22,282 nt of DNA. Origin: JAQUPP01 sp041649955 (GTDB lineage Bacteria > Patescibacteriota > Patescibacteriia > UBA2591 > JAQUPP01). The stretch lies in assembly GCA_041649955.1 (NCBI GenBank), contig JBAZMD010000013.1:1-22282 (forward strand), in the 5' to 3' direction. Positions 21,503 through 22,282 of this stretch are shown piece after piece. Made by a program: the position numbers and the translations under genes. How positions within the stretch are numbered: the first letter of the stretch is position 1; every line of letters begins with the position of its first letter. The notes under the pieces are model-generated. The model saw nothing but the letters and a program-made list of their open reading frames with translations. It made no database searches and was not told where the DNA came from.

Positions 21503-22117
21503 TTATTCATTTATTTTTCTAAGCAAATAATTTTTCAAGTCCGCAAAAATAGTTTTCCAATCTTGAGTTGAGCGGCTCAATTCAACTTCTATTCTTCTGA
21601 TTTTAATTTGATGGCGGCCATCAGTCAGACCGGGCACGGAAATAATAAATTCCAAAGAATGATCCGTGATATCATCCAGGCCGACGGAAAATTCCGCGCT
21701 CTGCTCTTCCAAATTATCTTTTGAAATATGATTGATAATTTGATCTTCGGTTGATTGCAAATCAAATCGCCAATCAAGAGGAGTTATTTTTCTTTTCATC
21801 AAACCCAGTTGAACAAGCGATTGTCTTTCATCTTCATAAACAACTTTAATTTTCGCTTTGGAAAAAGTGCGTGAAATTTTCACTTTAAAATAAACCGGCT
21901 CGGTAAAAATGCGCTGAGAGCAAATATCATTTTCTTTTTCTACGCCCCCCACCCTATTCTCCGGATAAAGATTAGAAATAACCTGAGATTCATTGCAAAA
22001 ATCATTGACCAAAAAAAGTTTTCCCGTAACCACCAAATTTTTATAAATCAGCCAACCAAAAAAGAAAAGCATTCCGATGATTAATAAAATAGTATAAATT
22101 TTTAGAATATATTTCAT
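21503..22117 (-). CDS. Membrane-anchored extracytoplasmic protein of unknown function
   Basis: 204 residues. A single N-terminal hydrophobic segment (residues about 5-25, ILLIIGMLFFFGWLIY) is followed by a long hydrophilic region predicted to lie outside the membrane. The region alternates polar and hydrophobic residues in a beta-rich manner (VYFKVKISRTFSKAKIKVVY, SLEFIISVPGL, HQIKIRRIEVELSR) with two cysteines (FCNES, DICSQ). This resembles envelope proteins with a beta-sandwich domain, but no family was recognised. No good SD precedes ATG 22117. It is the first visible gene of the operon leading to ackA, though it may follow another gene beyond the right edge. The neighbouring AT-rich inverted repeat lies directly upstream. 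Confidence 0.65.
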   Translation of the reverse strand: MKYILKIYTILLIIGMLFFFGWLIYKNLVVTGKLFLVNDFCNESQVISNLYPENRVGGVEKENDICSQRIFTEPVYFKVKISRTFSKAKIKVVYEDERQSLVQLGLMKRKITPLDWRFDLQSTEDQIINHISKDNLEEQSAEFSVGLDDITDHSLEFIISVPGLTDGRHQIKIRRIEVELSRSTQDWKTIFADLKNYLLRKINE

Positions 22118-22130
22118 ATAACCATTTAAT

Positions 22131-22222
22131 GGTTTATAGTTTTTGGTTAATAGTTATAGTTGTTTAGTTAAGGGTTAAACCGAAAACTATAAACTAAAAC
22201 CACTAACTAATAACTATTAACT
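22131..22222. repeat. AT-rich nested inverted repeat in the intergenic region
   Basis: GTTTATAGTTTTTGGTTAA (22132-22150) pairs with TTAAACCGAAAACTATAAAC (22175-22194), with one substitution and one extra base. A second pair, GGTTAATAGTTAT (22145-22157) with ATAACTATTAAC (22210-22221), is interleaved. Variants of TATAGTT and TAGTTA recur throughout. No ORF is evident in it. It could be a regulatory hairpin, a small dispersed repeat or a degenerate element. Confidence 0.6.
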
Positions 22223-22225
22223 ATA

Positions 22226-22282
22226 TTAGGCTGATATAACCAAATCATTACCTGTCCAATATTTTGATGATTGCCCAATATG
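22226..22282 (-). CDS. Possible 3' end of a minus-strand gene running off the right edge
   Basis: From the window edge the minus strand reads HIGQSSKYWTGNDLVISA and then TAA at 22228-22226, just before the inverted repeat. Eighteen codons are too few to identify a family, and another frame is also open for a similar length, so this is only a possibility. If real, it would sit upstream of the membrane-anchored protein gene in the same direction. Confidence 0.25.
   Translation of the reverse strand, partial: HIGQSSKYWTGNDLVISA

Overview
The window (about 22.3 kb, AT-rich, roughly 35% GC by eye) looks like a chromosome segment of a Candidate Phyla Radiation / Patescibacteria organism, probably Parcubacteria-like. 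This is inference from gene content and style: a bacterial Elp3, a MurF without its usual N-terminal domain, a minimal dcw cluster (mraZ-rsmH-ftsL-ftsI-murF), a membrane pyrophosphatase, tightly packed genes and many genes without a Shine-Dalgarno (SD) sequence. TGA is used as a normal stop, for example at the manB/murI junction, so the UGA=Gly code of Gracilibacteria/SR1 does not apply. No phage, IS element or CRISPR array is visible.

Layout. 1-1512 (+) is the 3' end of a K+-independent membrane pyrophosphatase gene. 1670-2053 (+) is a stand-alone receiver-domain protein with its own promoter and terminator. 2099-3814 (-) polX and 3880-4863 (+) trpS diverge from back-to-back promoters sharing one -35 region. 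4940-5902 (-) is prs with its own promoter and SD. 9752-5967 (-) is an apparent operon: methyltransferase, a possible PD-(D/E)XK nuclease-like protein, phosphohexomutase, and a murI frameshifted at a 10-base homopolymer. 10365-9831 (-) holds a degenerate tRNA-like element and two tiny membrane proteins. 10913-10479 (-) is a secreted protein with an EF-hand-like loop. 11089-12702 (+) is elp3, converging on murF with interlocked stop codons. 17582-12699 (-) is the dcw cluster. 17583-17972 has no gene but has a DnaA-box cluster next to an AT-rich stretch, plus branched hairpins. 22117-17973 (-) is an apparent operon: membrane-anchored protein, small membrane protein, rmuC, amino acid permease, ackA. 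The right edge has an AT-rich inverted repeat and possibly the tail of another minus-strand gene.

Functions. Cell-wall synthesis and division dominate: murI, murF, ftsI, ftsL, rsmH, mraZ and a sugar-phosphate mutase. Energy conservation is represented by the pyrophosphatase and acetate kinase, translation by TrpS, Elp3, RsmH and a Trm9-like methyltransferase, and DNA maintenance by PolX and RmuC.

Most noteworthy: (1) several genes (trpS, elp3, polX, probably the methyltransferase) have a -10 box 6-8 nt before the ATG and so look leaderless; (2) an imperfect palindromic repeat lies in frame inside elp3; (3) a perfect loop-less 36-bp palindrome lies upstream of elp3; (4) the DnaA-box cluster upstream of mraZ is a candidate origin or DnaA-controlled promoter; (5) the tRNA-like element lacks a readable anticodon.
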